Shown piece after piece: positions 33,159 to 41,796 of a DNA stretch of 43,139 nucleotides. The position numbers were made by a program, and so were the translations under genes. Within the stretch, counting starts at the first letter, position 1. Each line of letters begins with the position of its first letter. The notes below the pieces were generated by a model, which did no database searches, had not been told where the DNA came from, and saw nothing but the letters and a program-made list of their open reading frames with translations. Source of the DNA: Flavobacteriaceae bacterium (GTDB lineage: Bacteria > Bacteroidota > Bacteroidia > Flavobacteriales > Flavobacteriaceae); the NCBI GenBank assembly GCA_026988355.1, contig JALSLK010000081.1:1-43139 (forward strand). The letters are read 5' to 3'.

Positions 33159-33974
33159 TTACCAACTACCAGAAGCACCACCACCACCAAAGCCACCTCC
33201 GCCGAAACCACCACCAAACCCACCACTGCTAAAGCCGCCGCCAGAGTTAGAACCACCACCAAAACCGCCGCCGCCAAAACCACCACGACCTTGATTGCTA
33301 AGAATAATAGTTTCTAAAATTGAGCCAGTAGAATTTCTACGATAACCTCTATGACGATTACCTTTATTACGATTAGAAAGGATGATAATTAATATTATAA
33401 TAAAAAAAACAATAAAGACAATAGGTATGCCGCTTTTATCCGTTGCATTATGTTGCGGAGTTCCTTTAAATTCGCCTTGTAATGCATGCATAATATAGGT
33501 TGTGCCTTTATCAATACCTTGATAATATTTACCTTGCTTAAATTCAGGTTTAATAACTTGTTCAATAATACGTCTAGAGTAAGCATCTGTTAGTAAATGT
33601 TCTACGCCATAACCAGTCCGAATAGTTAATTTACGATCGTCTTTAGCAATTAAAACAAAAACGCCATTATCTTTTTCTTTATTACCAATTCCCCATTCGT
33701 GTGCCCATTCGGTCGCATAAAGAGCAATATTTTTTCCTCCAATAGTATTTACAATTGCAACAACAATTTGAGTTGAAGTAGTATCGTTGTATTTAATTAA
33801 CTTATTTTCTAAAGTATTAAACTGCGAACTAGTTAATAATTTAGCTTTATCATAAACACTCGTTTCGATACTTGGTTTAGGCGGAATATCATTTTGAGCT
33901 ATAATACCAAGGAAACTAATAACAATAAGAAAAACTGTAAAGAAATAGCGATTTATTTGTATAAAATTTTGCAT
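33159..33974 (-). CDS. TPM-domain (TLP18.3/Psb32/MOLO-1) exported protein, YgcG-like
   Basis: The 271-residue protein has an N-terminal signal or anchor (FFTVFLIVISFLGIIAQ). The TPM domain (~40-165) shows VYDKAKLLTSSQFNTLENKL and NGVFVLIAKDDRKLTIRTGYGVEHLLTD. A membrane span lies at ~187-205, and the C-terminal tail is a Gly/Ser/Phe-rich run (~225-271, GGGFGGG units) ending GGASGSW. This is the YgcG architecture, often seen with LemA proteins. A soluble TPM protein and LemA are encoded at 40315-41428. The gene lies 26 bp after the GSCFA gene. Confidence 0.92.
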   Translation of the reverse strand: MQNFIQINRYFFTVFLIVISFLGIIAQNDIPPKPSIETSVYDKAKLLTSSQFNTLENKLIKYNDTTSTQIVVAIVNTIGGKNIALYATEWAHEWGIGNKEKDNGVFVLIAKDDRKLTIRTGYGVEHLLTDAYSRRIIEQVIKPEFKQGKYYQGIDKGTTYIMHALQGEFKGTPQHNATDKSGIPIVFIVFFIIILIIILSNRNKGNRHRGYRRNSTGSILETIILSNQGRGGFGGGGFGGGSNSGGGFSSGGFGGGFGGGGFGGGGASGSW

Positions 33975-34000
33975 AATAGAAGTGCAAGATAGTAAATATT

Positions 34001-34936
34001 TTAAAATTTAATTTGCTTCGTTTTTTCTAAGACGCTCATTTGTTGAGTTAGATTTTTTAAAAATTGCAAGTGTTTTGCAGATTTCGCATGAAACGGTTTG
34101 TGAGCTAATCCCTTTTGAATTAGATTGACTTGGTTCATAGTTTCCTTAACGGAAGGATTTAACCAAGTCTCAGTAAATTTTTGCCAAATATATGCAATAG
34201 CAATTTCATTAGGATGTAGTAAATCTTTTTTATAAAAACGATAGTCACGTAAATCGTCTATCATAATTTCGTAAGATGGGAAATAATTTGCATTTTTAAT
34301 AGTTTGATGAATTGCTGTAATTAAATGTGCTTTACTTTGTTGATTTTCAATAAAACCATCTTTTAAATGTCTAACAGGACTAACCGTAAAAATGATAGAA
34401 GTATTTGTATTTATTTTAAATATCGTAGTAATTATTTGTAAAATAATAGAAGAAATTTCGGAAACAGATAAGATTTTTTTGTGGAATTTTTTTTGTGGAA
34501 TTTTATGGCAATTAGCTACAATTTTTTTAGTGTCTAAAAATTCATAAACCCATGCAGTTCCTAATGTAATAATGATATGGGAGGCATTAGTAATTTGTGT
34601 TTTGGTTTGTGTTACAGCATTGTTTAAAGTGTTTAAAAGGGTGTTTTTATTTGTTGCACTCAAATTAGAATGAGTATCGAAGCAATGCCAACGTTCGTTA
34701 TAAAAAAACAAATCGTCCTCATTATAAATTGTATCGTTTACAGCAGCTAAAATTAGATTTTCAATTGCTTTAGGTTGAAATAAAATTCCAAATGGATTTG
34801 CAACAGTATTAAATTTAAAATAATCTAACTTGGTATTAATATGCTGTGTAAAACAAGAGCCAATCAAAAATAAATTAGAGTTATAATCTATTTGTTTTTG
34901 TGCTTTATCTGGTTGTATTTCTGTTCGAAATTTCAT
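34001..34936 (-). CDS. GSCFA-family protein
   Basis: The protein is named by its motif: residues ~26-31 read IGSCFT, followed by QHI and ANPFGILFQP. This Bacteroidota family is SGNH-hydrolase-like, with a late Asp/His-containing segment (YEIMIDDLRDYRFYKKDLLHPNEIA) that could supply the catalytic pair; the reaction is unknown. I start at ATG 34936 (MKFRTEI, 311 residues), since an upstream ATG at 34948 adds only four residues without support. It has no signal peptide. It lies between the TPM and hydroxylase genes in a minus-strand cluster headed by alaS. Confidence 0.9.
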   Translation of the reverse strand: MKFRTEIQPDKAQKQIDYNSNLFLIGSCFTQHINTKLDYFKFNTVANPFGILFQPKAIENLILAAVNDTIYNEDDLFFYNERWHCFDTHSNLSATNKNTLLNTLNNAVTQTKTQITNASHIIITLGTAWVYEFLDTKKIVANCHKIPQKKFHKKILSVSEISSIILQIITTIFKINTNTSIIFTVSPVRHLKDGFIENQQSKAHLITAIHQTIKNANYFPSYEIMIDDLRDYRFYKKDLLHPNEIAIAYIWQKFTETWLNPSVKETMNQVNLIQKGLAHKPFHAKSAKHLQFLKNLTQQMSVLEKTKQIKF

Positions 34937-34990
34937 ATTAATATGCAATTTAAAAGATTATTCTAATAAAACTAAAACAAAAGCAGAAAT

Positions 34991-36109
34991 TTATAGATAT
35001 AATTTATAAAAAACAAAAGCCAAGCCAATGTATTTTATTATTTCTAAAACAAGAACAGATTTATTTTCAATTAAACGTCCAATAATAACCAAATTTAGCA
35101 TAATAAAACTAAGTAAAGCATAGACATAAATTCTGGAAATGTCCGTCATGATATATGCTGTAATGGCTAAAATTAAAAAGGTAAAAACCATCGAAAAAAC
35201 AAGATAAAAAGTTTTTGATTTAGAATAGTTTTTGTAATCATAAGAACCTTTATCAATATAGGTATTCGATAATTTTAATGCACCAGATTCAGGAATCCAA
35301 TCTGGACCTTTAAAAAGAAGTTTTATTTTTTCTTTTAGGTTTGGTAACTGTTTCGTTTGAAACCATAAATTAGAATAATAATGAAATACAGATGGAATGA
35401 AATTTCGAGTATTTATGTCTTTAGTAATCCCATAAGAAACAGGATTTTTTTCTACTTGAAAAGTGCCAAATAATCGATCCCAAATAATAAAAATACCACC
35501 ATAATTTTTATCTAAGTATTCTTCATTACTACCATGATGTACGCGATGATGAGATGGTGTAACCATAAATTTTTCAATAATTCCTAATTTCGGAATTAAT
35601 GTTGTATGTAATAAAAATTGATACAGACCAATAACCAAATGCGTAGCTAAAACTACTTTTGCAGAAAAACCAATTATTGGCATTAAAGACCATACTAAAA
35701 TACGAATAACTACTTGAAAAGGAGTTAAATTTAATGCCACAGTATAATTATAATCTTCGCTTTGATGATGTATAATATGTGCTCCCCAAAAAAGGTTAAT
35801 TTGGTGTCCAGCTCTATGGTAAAAATACCAAAGAAAATCAGAAACAATTACAGCAAGTATAAAATAATATTTAGTTTCTGGAATGTTAAATATAGCAAAA
35901 TGTGTGTATAAAAAATTAAAATGCATATAAATTAGCGGAACCATTAATAAACCAGCAACTCTATCAAAAATACCCATAGATAAATTTGCAATAGTATTTT
36001 GAAGCCGAAAGACTCGCAAACCTTTATAACGAGCAATTAAATATTCTATGCCAATGACGAATAATACACCAGCAATAACCATCCATAAATATTTGTTATT
36101 ATCATTCAT
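34991..36109 (-). CDS. Fatty acid hydroxylase / sterol desaturase superfamily membrane protein
   Basis: This integral membrane di-iron enzyme has about eight spans. The histidine boxes are in order: HRAGHQ, HIIHHQSEDYN and, after a further span, HHRVHHGSNEEYLDKNYGG. The box spacing and the IWDRLFGTF sequence resemble the alkylglycerol monooxygenase (TMEM195)-like branch, so an ether-lipid or fatty acid oxidation role is possible. At 372 residues it has extra C-terminal spans compared with the ~270-residue bacterial desaturases. The substrate is not determined. It follows alaS at 87 bp. Confidence 0.9.
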   Translation of the reverse strand: MNDNNKYLWMVIAGVLFVIGIEYLIARYKGLRVFRLQNTIANLSMGIFDRVAGLLMVPLIYMHFNFLYTHFAIFNIPETKYYFILAVIVSDFLWYFYHRAGHQINLFWGAHIIHHQSEDYNYTVALNLTPFQVVIRILVWSLMPIIGFSAKVVLATHLVIGLYQFLLHTTLIPKLGIIEKFMVTPSHHRVHHGSNEEYLDKNYGGIFIIWDRLFGTFQVEKNPVSYGITKDINTRNFIPSVFHYYSNLWFQTKQLPNLKEKIKLLFKGPDWIPESGALKLSNTYIDKGSYDYKNYSKSKTFYLVFSMVFTFLILAITAYIMTDISRIYVYALLSFIMLNLVIIGRLIENKSVLVLEIIKYIGLAFVFYKLYL

Positions 36110-36196
36110 AACGTTTCGTAAACTAAAAGTAATACAAAATTAATTATTTTCTATTAATTACAAATGTTAAAGTGCGTTAAAACGTCCAAAGCAGGA

Positions 36197-38830
36197 TCAC
36201 AAAACGTATTTTTTAGCATTTTCGAGCGCATTATTAATTCCATCAGGGTTTCTTCCACCAGCAGTAGCAAAAAATGCTTGTCCACCACCACCACCATGAA
36301 TTAATTTTCCTAATTCTCGTACTACTTTACCAGCATCTAAACCTTTATTTTTAACCAATTCTTTTGAAATATAGCAAGTAAGTAAAGCCTTGTCGCCATT
36401 TTTAGTACCAGCAATAAAAAATAAATTTTCTATTTTATTTCCCATATCAAACATAAGATCTTTGGTAGCTTTTGCGTCTAAATCAAGCGTCGTAGCTAAA
36501 AAATTTACACCGTTAACTGCGCTAATCTTATGTATTAATTCTGCTTTAACAAACGTAGCTTTTTCTTTCATTAATGCTTCAATTTGCTTTTTTAACTTTC
36601 CATTTTCATCTTGTAAATTCAATACCGATTGTACTGTATCAATAGGATTTTTAAATGCCAATTTAATTTTAGTATACTCTTTGTCTTGGTTGCCATAATA
36701 ATCTTTTACAGCATCGCTAGTAATAGCTTCAATTCTTCTAATACCAGAAGCAATTGCACTTTCGGAAGTAATTTTAAAATGCCAAATATCTCCAGTATTA
36801 TTTACATGCGTTCCACCACAAAGTTCTTTTGATTTTCCAAACTCAATCATTCGAACAGCATCGCCGTATTTTTCGCCAAATAGAGCCATTGCGCCTTGTT
36901 CGATAGCTTTTTTCATAGGGATGCTACGGTGTTCTTTTAAAGGTAATTTTCCTCTAATACGGGCATTTACAAAGTCTTCAACTTCTAGTAATTCTTTTGG
37001 TGTAAGTTTTGCAAAGTGCGAAAAATCGAAACGCAAATATTTACTATGTACTGCAGATCCTTTCTGTTCAACATGTTTTCCTAAAATTTTACGTAATGCT
37101 TGGTGTAATAAATGTGTGGCAGTATGATTACATTCGGTTCTAAAACGTTGTTTTTTGTCTACAACAGCTTTAAAAGTATCTTTTATATTTTTAGGTAAAT
37201 CCTTCGTAAAATGTATAATTAAGTTGTTCTCTTTTTTTGTGTCTACAATATAAATTACGTTTCCGTTAGGTATTTCTAGGTAACCTTTATCGCCAACTTG
37301 TCCACCGCCTTCTGGATAAAAAGGGGTAATATTAAATACCAATTGATACATATCTCCATCTTTTTTAGAAGTTACTTTTCGGTATTTTGTAATTTTAACT
37401 TTGGTGTCTAAAATATCATAGCCAACAAATTCTTCTTCATCGTCTTCTAATAGAACAATCCAATCGTCTGTTTCTACTTTAGAAGCAGAACGAGAACGTT
37501 CTTTCTGCTTTTGTAATTCTTCATGAAAGACTATTTCGTTTAAAGTATATCCTTTTTCAGATAAAATAAGAGCAGTTAAATCTTTAGGAAATCCAAAAGT
37601 ATCAAATAACTCAAAAGCTCTTTTACCAGAAACTTCTTTACCATTGGTACTTTTAATGATTCCGTCGAGTAAAACTAGACCTTGGTCTAAAGTTCTTAAG
37701 AAAGAATTTTCCTCTTCTTTTATTACGTTACTTATAAGTTGTTTTTGTGCAATAATTTCTGGAAATGCATCTCCCATTTGTTTTGCCAATAAATTAACAA
37801 GACGATACATAAAAGGCTCTTTTTTATTTAAAAAAGTAAATCCATAACGAATCGCTCTTCTTAGAATACGGCGAATTACATAACCAGCACCGTTGTTTGA
37901 TGGTAGTTGTCCATCTGCAATAGCAAAAGCAACTGCTCTAATATGATCCGCAATTACACGAATAGCAATATCTACTTTTTCACGTTCTTCAATAGTTAAT
38001 TTTTTATCTTCGTATTTGGTTTGTGTAATGGTTTCTACTTCTCTAATTATGGGTGTAAAAACATCGGTATCGTAATTAGATTGTACACCTTGTATGACCA
38101 TACATAAACGTTCAAAACCCATACCAGTATCTACATGTTGTGCAGGTAAATTTTCTAGAGAACCGTTGGCTTTACGGTTGTATTGCATAAAAACCAAGTT
38201 CCAAATTTCGATAACTTGTGGATGATCCATATTTACCAAACTCTTTCCATCTACTTTGGCTTTTTCTTCTTCAGAACGAATATCTACATGAATTTCGGAG
38301 CATGGTCCACAAGGTCCTTGTTTTCCCATTTCCCAAAAATTATCGCCTTTATTTCCATTTAAAATTCGATCTTCAGAAATGTGTTCTTTCCAAAAATTAT
38401 ACGCGTCTTGGTCAAAATCTAGATTTTCAGATTTATCGCCTTCAAAAACAGTAACGTAAATATTATTTTTATCAATTTTATATACATCGGTTAATAACTC
38501 CCAAGCCCAAGCAATAGCATTTTTTTTAAAATAATCGCCAAAACTCCAGTTGCCTAACATTTCAAACATAGTATGGTGGTACGTATCTTTACCAACTTCT
38601 TCTAAATCGTTGTGTTTTCCAGAAACACGTAAGCATTTTTGTGAATCTGAAATACGTTTTATTTCGGCTTTTCGTTGTCCTAAAAAATATTCTTTAAAAG
38701 GTACCATTCCAGCATTAACAAACATTAAGGTAGGGTCGTCTTTTAATACCATTGGTGCAGATGGTACTATTTTATGTTTTTTGGTTTCAAAAAAATCTAA
38801 AAACTGTTGTCTAATTTCTTTTGCAGTCAT
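36197..38830 (-). CDS. alaS: Alanyl-tRNA synthetase
   Basis: AlaS charges tRNA-Ala and edits mischarged serine and glycine. The N-terminal class II catalytic domain has [26 protein letters not shown] (motif 2) and GMGFERL (motif 3). The editing domain zinc ligands are His569, His573, Cys671 and His675 (HTATHLLH and CGGTH), almost exactly the E. coli positions. The C-terminal DHHA1 domain has [29 protein letters not shown]. The full length, 877 residues, is normal. It is divergent from the M23 peptidase gene across 144 bp. Confidence 0.98.
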   Translation of the reverse strand: MTAKEIRQQFLDFFETKKHKIVPSAPMVLKDDPTLMFVNAGMVPFKEYFLGQRKAEIKRISDSQKCLRVSGKHNDLEEVGKDTYHHTMFEMLGNWSFGDYFKKNAIAWAWELLTDVYKIDKNNIYVTVFEGDKSENLDFDQDAYNFWKEHISEDRILNGNKGDNFWEMGKQGPCGPCSEIHVDIRSEEEKAKVDGKSLVNMDHPQVIEIWNLVFMQYNRKANGSLENLPAQHVDTGMGFERLCMVIQGVQSNYDTDVFTPIIREVETITQTKYEDKKLTIEEREKVDIAIRVIADHIRAVAFAIADGQLPSNNGAGYVIRRILRRAIRYGFTFLNKKEPFMYRLVNLLAKQMGDAFPEIIAQKQLISNVIKEEENSFLRTLDQGLVLLDGIIKSTNGKEVSGKRAFELFDTFGFPKDLTALILSEKGYTLNEIVFHEELQKQKERSRSASKVETDDWIVLLEDDEEEFVGYDILDTKVKITKYRKVTSKKDGDMYQLVFNITPFYPEGGGQVGDKGYLEIPNGNVIYIVDTKKENNLIIHFTKDLPKNIKDTFKAVVDKKQRFRTECNHTATHLLHQALRKILGKHVEQKGSAVHSKYLRFDFSHFAKLTPKELLEVEDFVNARIRGKLPLKEHRSIPMKKAIEQGAMALFGEKYGDAVRMIEFGKSKELCGGTHVNNTGDIWHFKITSESAIASGIRRIEAITSDAVKDYYGNQDKEYTKIKLAFKNPIDTVQSVLNLQDENGKLKKQIEALMKEKATFVKAELIHKISAVNGVNFLATTLDLDAKATKDLMFDMGNKIENLFFIAGTKNGDKALLTCYISKELVKNKGLDAGKVVRELGKLIHGGGGGQAFFATAGGRNPDGINNALENAKKYVL

Positions 38831-38904
38831 CTTTAATTTACTTCTAATTTATTGGTCTAATTCTTAACAAAAAGTTAATTAAAAACCACTTTAAAAAACA
38901 TTTT

Positions 38905-38912
38905 GTAACTTT
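38905..38912 (+). promoter_or_regulatory. -7 promoter box of the M23-merR-lemA-TPM-yraN cluster
   Basis: TAACTTTG matches TAnnTTTG. The ATG of the first gene is 62 bp further on at 38975, leaving a short AT-rich leader. Confidence 0.5.
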
Positions 38913-38974
38913 GTTCCGCTTTTTATTCAAAAAAAATGAAATATTAAAAGCAAAAGTAATACATTTTAACTAGT

Positions 38975-39946
38975 ATGGCTAAAGAAAAATATCATTATGA
39001 TTCGAATACCTTATCTTACAAAAAGGTAAAGATTAAAACGTCGGATAAAATAAAGCGATTTTTCATTGTTTTATCTGCATTAGTATTAACCTTATTTATA
39101 GGATGGATTAGTTTAAGTTATATTTTTGAATCTCCAAGTGAAAAAGATAAAAGAAGAGAATTAGAAAATTTACAATTACATTACAGTTTGCTAGATAAAA
39201 AAATGAAACAAGTAGAGACTGTTTTATCCGAAATAGCAGAAAGAGATAATAACATTTACCGTTTGTATTTTGAGGTAAATCCGATACCTAACGAGCAGCG
39301 ATTAGCTGGTTTTGGTGGTGTTAATAGATACAAAATGTTAGAAGGTTTTAATAATTCTCAAATGATTGCAGATGCTACCAAAAAGATGGATATTTTATCA
39401 AAACAATTGGTAATTCAGTCAAAATCGTTAGATGAAATAGTAGAATTAGCCAAGAATAAGGAGAAGATGTTTGCATCGATTCCTGCAATTATGCCAATTG
39501 AAAAAGATAATTTAACGCGAATGGCTTCTGGATATGGTATGCGAATGCATCCAATATTAAAAATAAGAAAGATGCATGAAGGTATGGATTTTTCGGCTAA
39601 AAAAGGAACACCAATATATGCTTCTGGAGATGGAACAGTAATTAAAGCCATGAAAAGTAGTACGTATGGAAATGTGGTTTATATAGATCATGGTTATGGT
39701 TATGAAACTAGATATGCACACATGAATGTTATAAAAACATCACGTGGAAAAAAAATAAAACGAGGCGATTTAATTGGTTATGTTGGTAATACAGGTAGGT
39801 CTGTTGCGCCACATTTACATTATGAAGTAATTTATAAAGGACGTCATGTGAATCCGATAGATTTTTATTTTGGAAATTTATCTGCTGAAGAATTTGCTGC
39901 TATGCAAAAAGAATCCATGCAAGAAGGTCAATCTTTGGAACGTTAA
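38975..39946 (+). CDS. Membrane-anchored M23 (LytM-type) peptidoglycan endopeptidase
   Basis: This is a 323-residue type II membrane protein: a basic N-terminus, a span at ~30-50 and a coiled region (~57-110). The M23 domain (~185-300) has HEGMDF with His201 and Asp205 and HLHYE with His280 and His282, giving the zinc site (201, 205, 282). The middle domain (IYRLYFEVNPIPNEQR) is shared with Bacteroidota cell-wall hydrolases. The enzyme should cut peptide cross-bridges, or regulate division if inactive, but its motifs look complete. The next gene starts 19 bp downstream. Confidence 0.94.
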   Translation: MAKEKYHYDSNTLSYKKVKIKTSDKIKRFFIVLSALVLTLFIGWISLSYIFESPSEKDKRRELENLQLHYSLLDKKMKQVETVLSEIAERDNNIYRLYFEVNPIPNEQRLAGFGGVNRYKMLEGFNNSQMIADATKKMDILSKQLVIQSKSLDEIVELAKNKEKMFASIPAIMPIEKDNLTRMASGYGMRMHPILKIRKMHEGMDFSAKKGTPIYASGDGTVIKAMKSSTYGNVVYIDHGYGYETRYAHMNVIKTSRGKKIKRGDLIGYVGNTGRSVAPHLHYEVIYKGRHVNPIDFYFGNLSAEEFAAMQKESMQEGQSLER

Positions 39947-39965
39947 TTCAGTTAAAAAAGTTATT

Positions 39966-40295
39966 ATGCATATAGATTTAGGAAATAAACAATATTATAG
40001 AATTGGGGAAGTAGCTAAAGCATTTGGCGTAAATACATCTTTAATACGATTTTGGGAAAAAGAGTTTGATATCATAAAACCAAAAAAAAATAAAAAAGGA
40101 AATCGTTTATTTAGGCAAAATGATATTAAAAATTTACAAATGATTTATCATTTAGTAAAGGAAAAAGGGTTTACTTTGAGTGGTGCTAAAAAGAAATTAA
40201 AAGAAAAACCTGAAAAAATAAAAAATAATCACGATATTATTGCACGTTTAGAAGGTATAAAATCCGAACTAATCAAATTTAAAAATCAATTATAA
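39966..40295 (+). CDS. MerR-family transcriptional regulator
   Basis: The 109-residue protein has a MerR winged helix-turn-helix (IGEVAKAFGVNTSLIRFWEKEF, then NRLFRQNDIKNL) and a short C-terminal coil (~75-109) but no metal- or ligand-binding domain. The start is the ATG at 39966; an upstream in-frame ATG at 39870 would overlap the M23 gene by 77 bp and add 32 residues with no MerR character. It sits between the M23 peptidase (19 bp) and lemA (19 bp). Confidence 0.92.
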   Translation: MHIDLGNKQYYRIGEVAKAFGVNTSLIRFWEKEFDIIKPKKNKKGNRLFRQNDIKNLQMIYHLVKEKGFTLSGAKKKLKEKPEKIKNNHDIIARLEGIKSELIKFKNQL

Positions 40296-40314
40296 ATTAA
40301 CTAAAACTACTATT

Positions 40315-40905
40315 ATGAAAAAATGGCTATTACCTTTAATTCTTATCGTTGCTATTGCTTTTTGGGCATATAGAGCTGGTGGAGGATTCTATAATAAAGC
40401 AATAACCTTAAAAGAAGATGCTACAAGTCAATGGGCAAATGTAGAAAGCGCTTACCAACGAAGAGGAGATTTAATACCAAATTTGGTAGCGACTGTAAAA
40501 GGATATGCTACGCATGAAAAAGAAACTTTAGAAGGTGTAATTAAAGCAAGAGCAGAAGCTACAAAAACAACTATTAATGCTGGAGATTTAACACCTGAAA
40601 AAATGGCTGCTTTTCAAAAAGCACAAAGCGGATTATCTGGAGCATTGAGTAAATTAATGGTAGTGGTAGAGCGTTATCCTGATTTAAAAGCAAGTCAGAG
40701 TTTTTTAGAACTGCAAAGTCAATTAGAAGGTACCGAAAATAGAATTAATGTAGAGCGTAATCGTTTTAATAAAATGGTTAATCCATACAATCAGTTATTA
40801 AAAAAGTTTCCAAATTTTCTTTTTGCAGGTTGGTTTAAATTAAATGAAATGACTTATTTTAAAGCCGAAGCTGGTAGCGAAAAAGCACCTAAATTTACAT
40901 TTTAG
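40315..40905 (+). CDS. lemA: LemA family protein
   Basis: The 196-residue protein has an N-terminal membrane anchor (WLLPLILIVAIAFWAY) and the long alpha-helical LemA domain with the diagnostic QWANVESAYQRRGDLIPNLVATVKGYA and RFNKMVNPYNQLLKKFPN. LemA proteins usually sit beside TPM or HtpX proteins in envelope-related operons, and a TPM gene follows here after 82 bp. The molecular function is not established. Confidence 0.96.
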   Translation: MKKWLLPLILIVAIAFWAYRAGGGFYNKAITLKEDATSQWANVESAYQRRGDLIPNLVATVKGYATHEKETLEGVIKARAEATKTTINAGDLTPEKMAAFQKAQSGLSGALSKLMVVVERYPDLKASQSFLELQSQLEGTENRINVERNRFNKMVNPYNQLLKKFPNFLFAGWFKLNEMTYFKAEAGSEKAPKFTF

Positions 40906-40922
40906 TATTACTTACCACATAA

Positions 40923-40967
40923 TTGTTTATTGTGGATTTGTTACATAGCAAATCCACAAATAAACAA
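40923..40967 (+). promoter_or_regulatory. Long stem-loop between lemA and the TPM gene
   Basis: TTGTTTAT-TGTGGATTTG (40923-40940) pairs with CAAATCCACAAATAAACAA (40949-40967), an 18-bp stem with one bulged A and an 8-base loop. No T-run follows, so it may be a processing or mRNA-stability hairpin rather than a full terminator. Confidence 0.6.
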
Positions 40968-40987
40968 ACTTTCAATAAATAGATAAC

Positions 40988-41428
40988 ATGTCTAAAGTAG
41001 AAGATTTTTTAAGCGTACAGCAAGAGCAACAAATTATTGATGCTATACGTGATGCCGAAAAAAATACTTCTGGTGAAATACGTGTACATATTGAACGTTC
41101 TTCACAAAAAGAAACTATTGAAAGAGCAACCGAAGTCTTTTATTATTTAAAAATGGATGAAACTAAAAATCGTAATGGTGTCTTGTTTTATGTTGGTGTA
41201 AATGATAAAAAATTTGCTATTATTGGCGATGAAAATATCAATGATAAAGTAGCTTCTAATTTTTGGGAAAGCACAAAAAATAAAGTATTACAAGAGTTTA
41301 AAAAATCTAATTTTACTAACGGTCTTGTAAAAGGAATTACCGAAGCAGGTAATCAATTAAAAATATTATTTCCTTTTGAACAAGGCGATAAAAATGAATT
41401 ACCTGACTCCATTTCTAGAGGTAAATAA
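40988..41428 (+). CDS. Soluble TPM-domain protein
   Basis: The 146-residue protein is a bare TPM domain (SVQQEQQIIDAIRDAEKNTSGEIRVHIERS, NGVLFYVGVNDKKFAIIGDENIND), related to the one at 33159-33974 but without signal peptide, membrane span or Gly tail. It is therefore predicted to be cytoplasmic. It is encoded after lemA and 3 bp before yraN, in the usual Bacteroidota LemA-TPM order. Function unknown. Confidence 0.93.
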   Translation: MSKVEDFLSVQQEQQIIDAIRDAEKNTSGEIRVHIERSSQKETIERATEVFYYLKMDETKNRNGVLFYVGVNDKKFAIIGDENINDKVASNFWESTKNKVLQEFKKSNFTNGLVKGITEAGNQLKILFPFEQGDKNELPDSISRGK

Positions 41429-41431
41429 ATA

Positions 41432-41794
41432 ATGGCAGATCATAATGAACTTGGTAAACTTGGTGAGCAAAAAGCTATTGATTATTTAATTAGTAAAGGC
41501 TATGTAATTTGTGCTAAAAATTGGCGATTTCAAAAAGCTGAAATTGACGTTATTGCTCAAAAAGATAATATATTTGTTTGTGTTGAGGTTAAAACTAGAT
41601 CTACGGATTATTTTGGAGATCCTCAGGATTTTGTAAATACTAAAAAAATCAATTTATTGGTAAAAGCAATGAACAAATATGTTATATCTAACGATTTAGA
41701 TGTAGAGGTTCGTTTTGATGTTATTGCGATTATTCATAATAAATACAAAACAAAATTAGAACATTTTGAAGATGCTTTTTTATATTTTGATTGA
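41432..41794 (+). CDS. YraN/UPF0102 family nuclease-like protein
   Basis: The 120-residue protein matches YraN-type restriction-endonuclease-like folds. The catalytic-type residues are present: Glu37-x-Asp39 in AEIDVIA and Glu52-x-Lys54 in VEVKTR, with the conserved GELAAxxYL-like start (LGEQKAIDYLISKGY). A DNA repair or Holliday-junction nuclease role is proposed for the family but not settled. Its stop is two bases from the stop of the convergent S74 gene. Confidence 0.93.
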   Translation: MADHNELGKLGEQKAIDYLISKGYVICAKNWRFQKAEIDVIAQKDNIFVCVEVKTRSTDYFGDPQDFVNTKKINLLVKAMNKYVISNDLDVEVRFDVIAIIHNKYKTKLEHFEDAFLYFD

Positions 41795-41796
41795 CC

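Noticed and set aside
33103-33294. Proline-rich reading frame on the plus strand
   Set aside because: It is the antisense of the glycine-rich tail of the TPM protein, where GGN codons read as CCN on the other strand.
39870-39965. Longer MerR protein starting inside the M23 gene
   Set aside because: The extra 32 residues overlap the M23 frame and have no MerR features; ATG 39966 gives the standard N-terminus.
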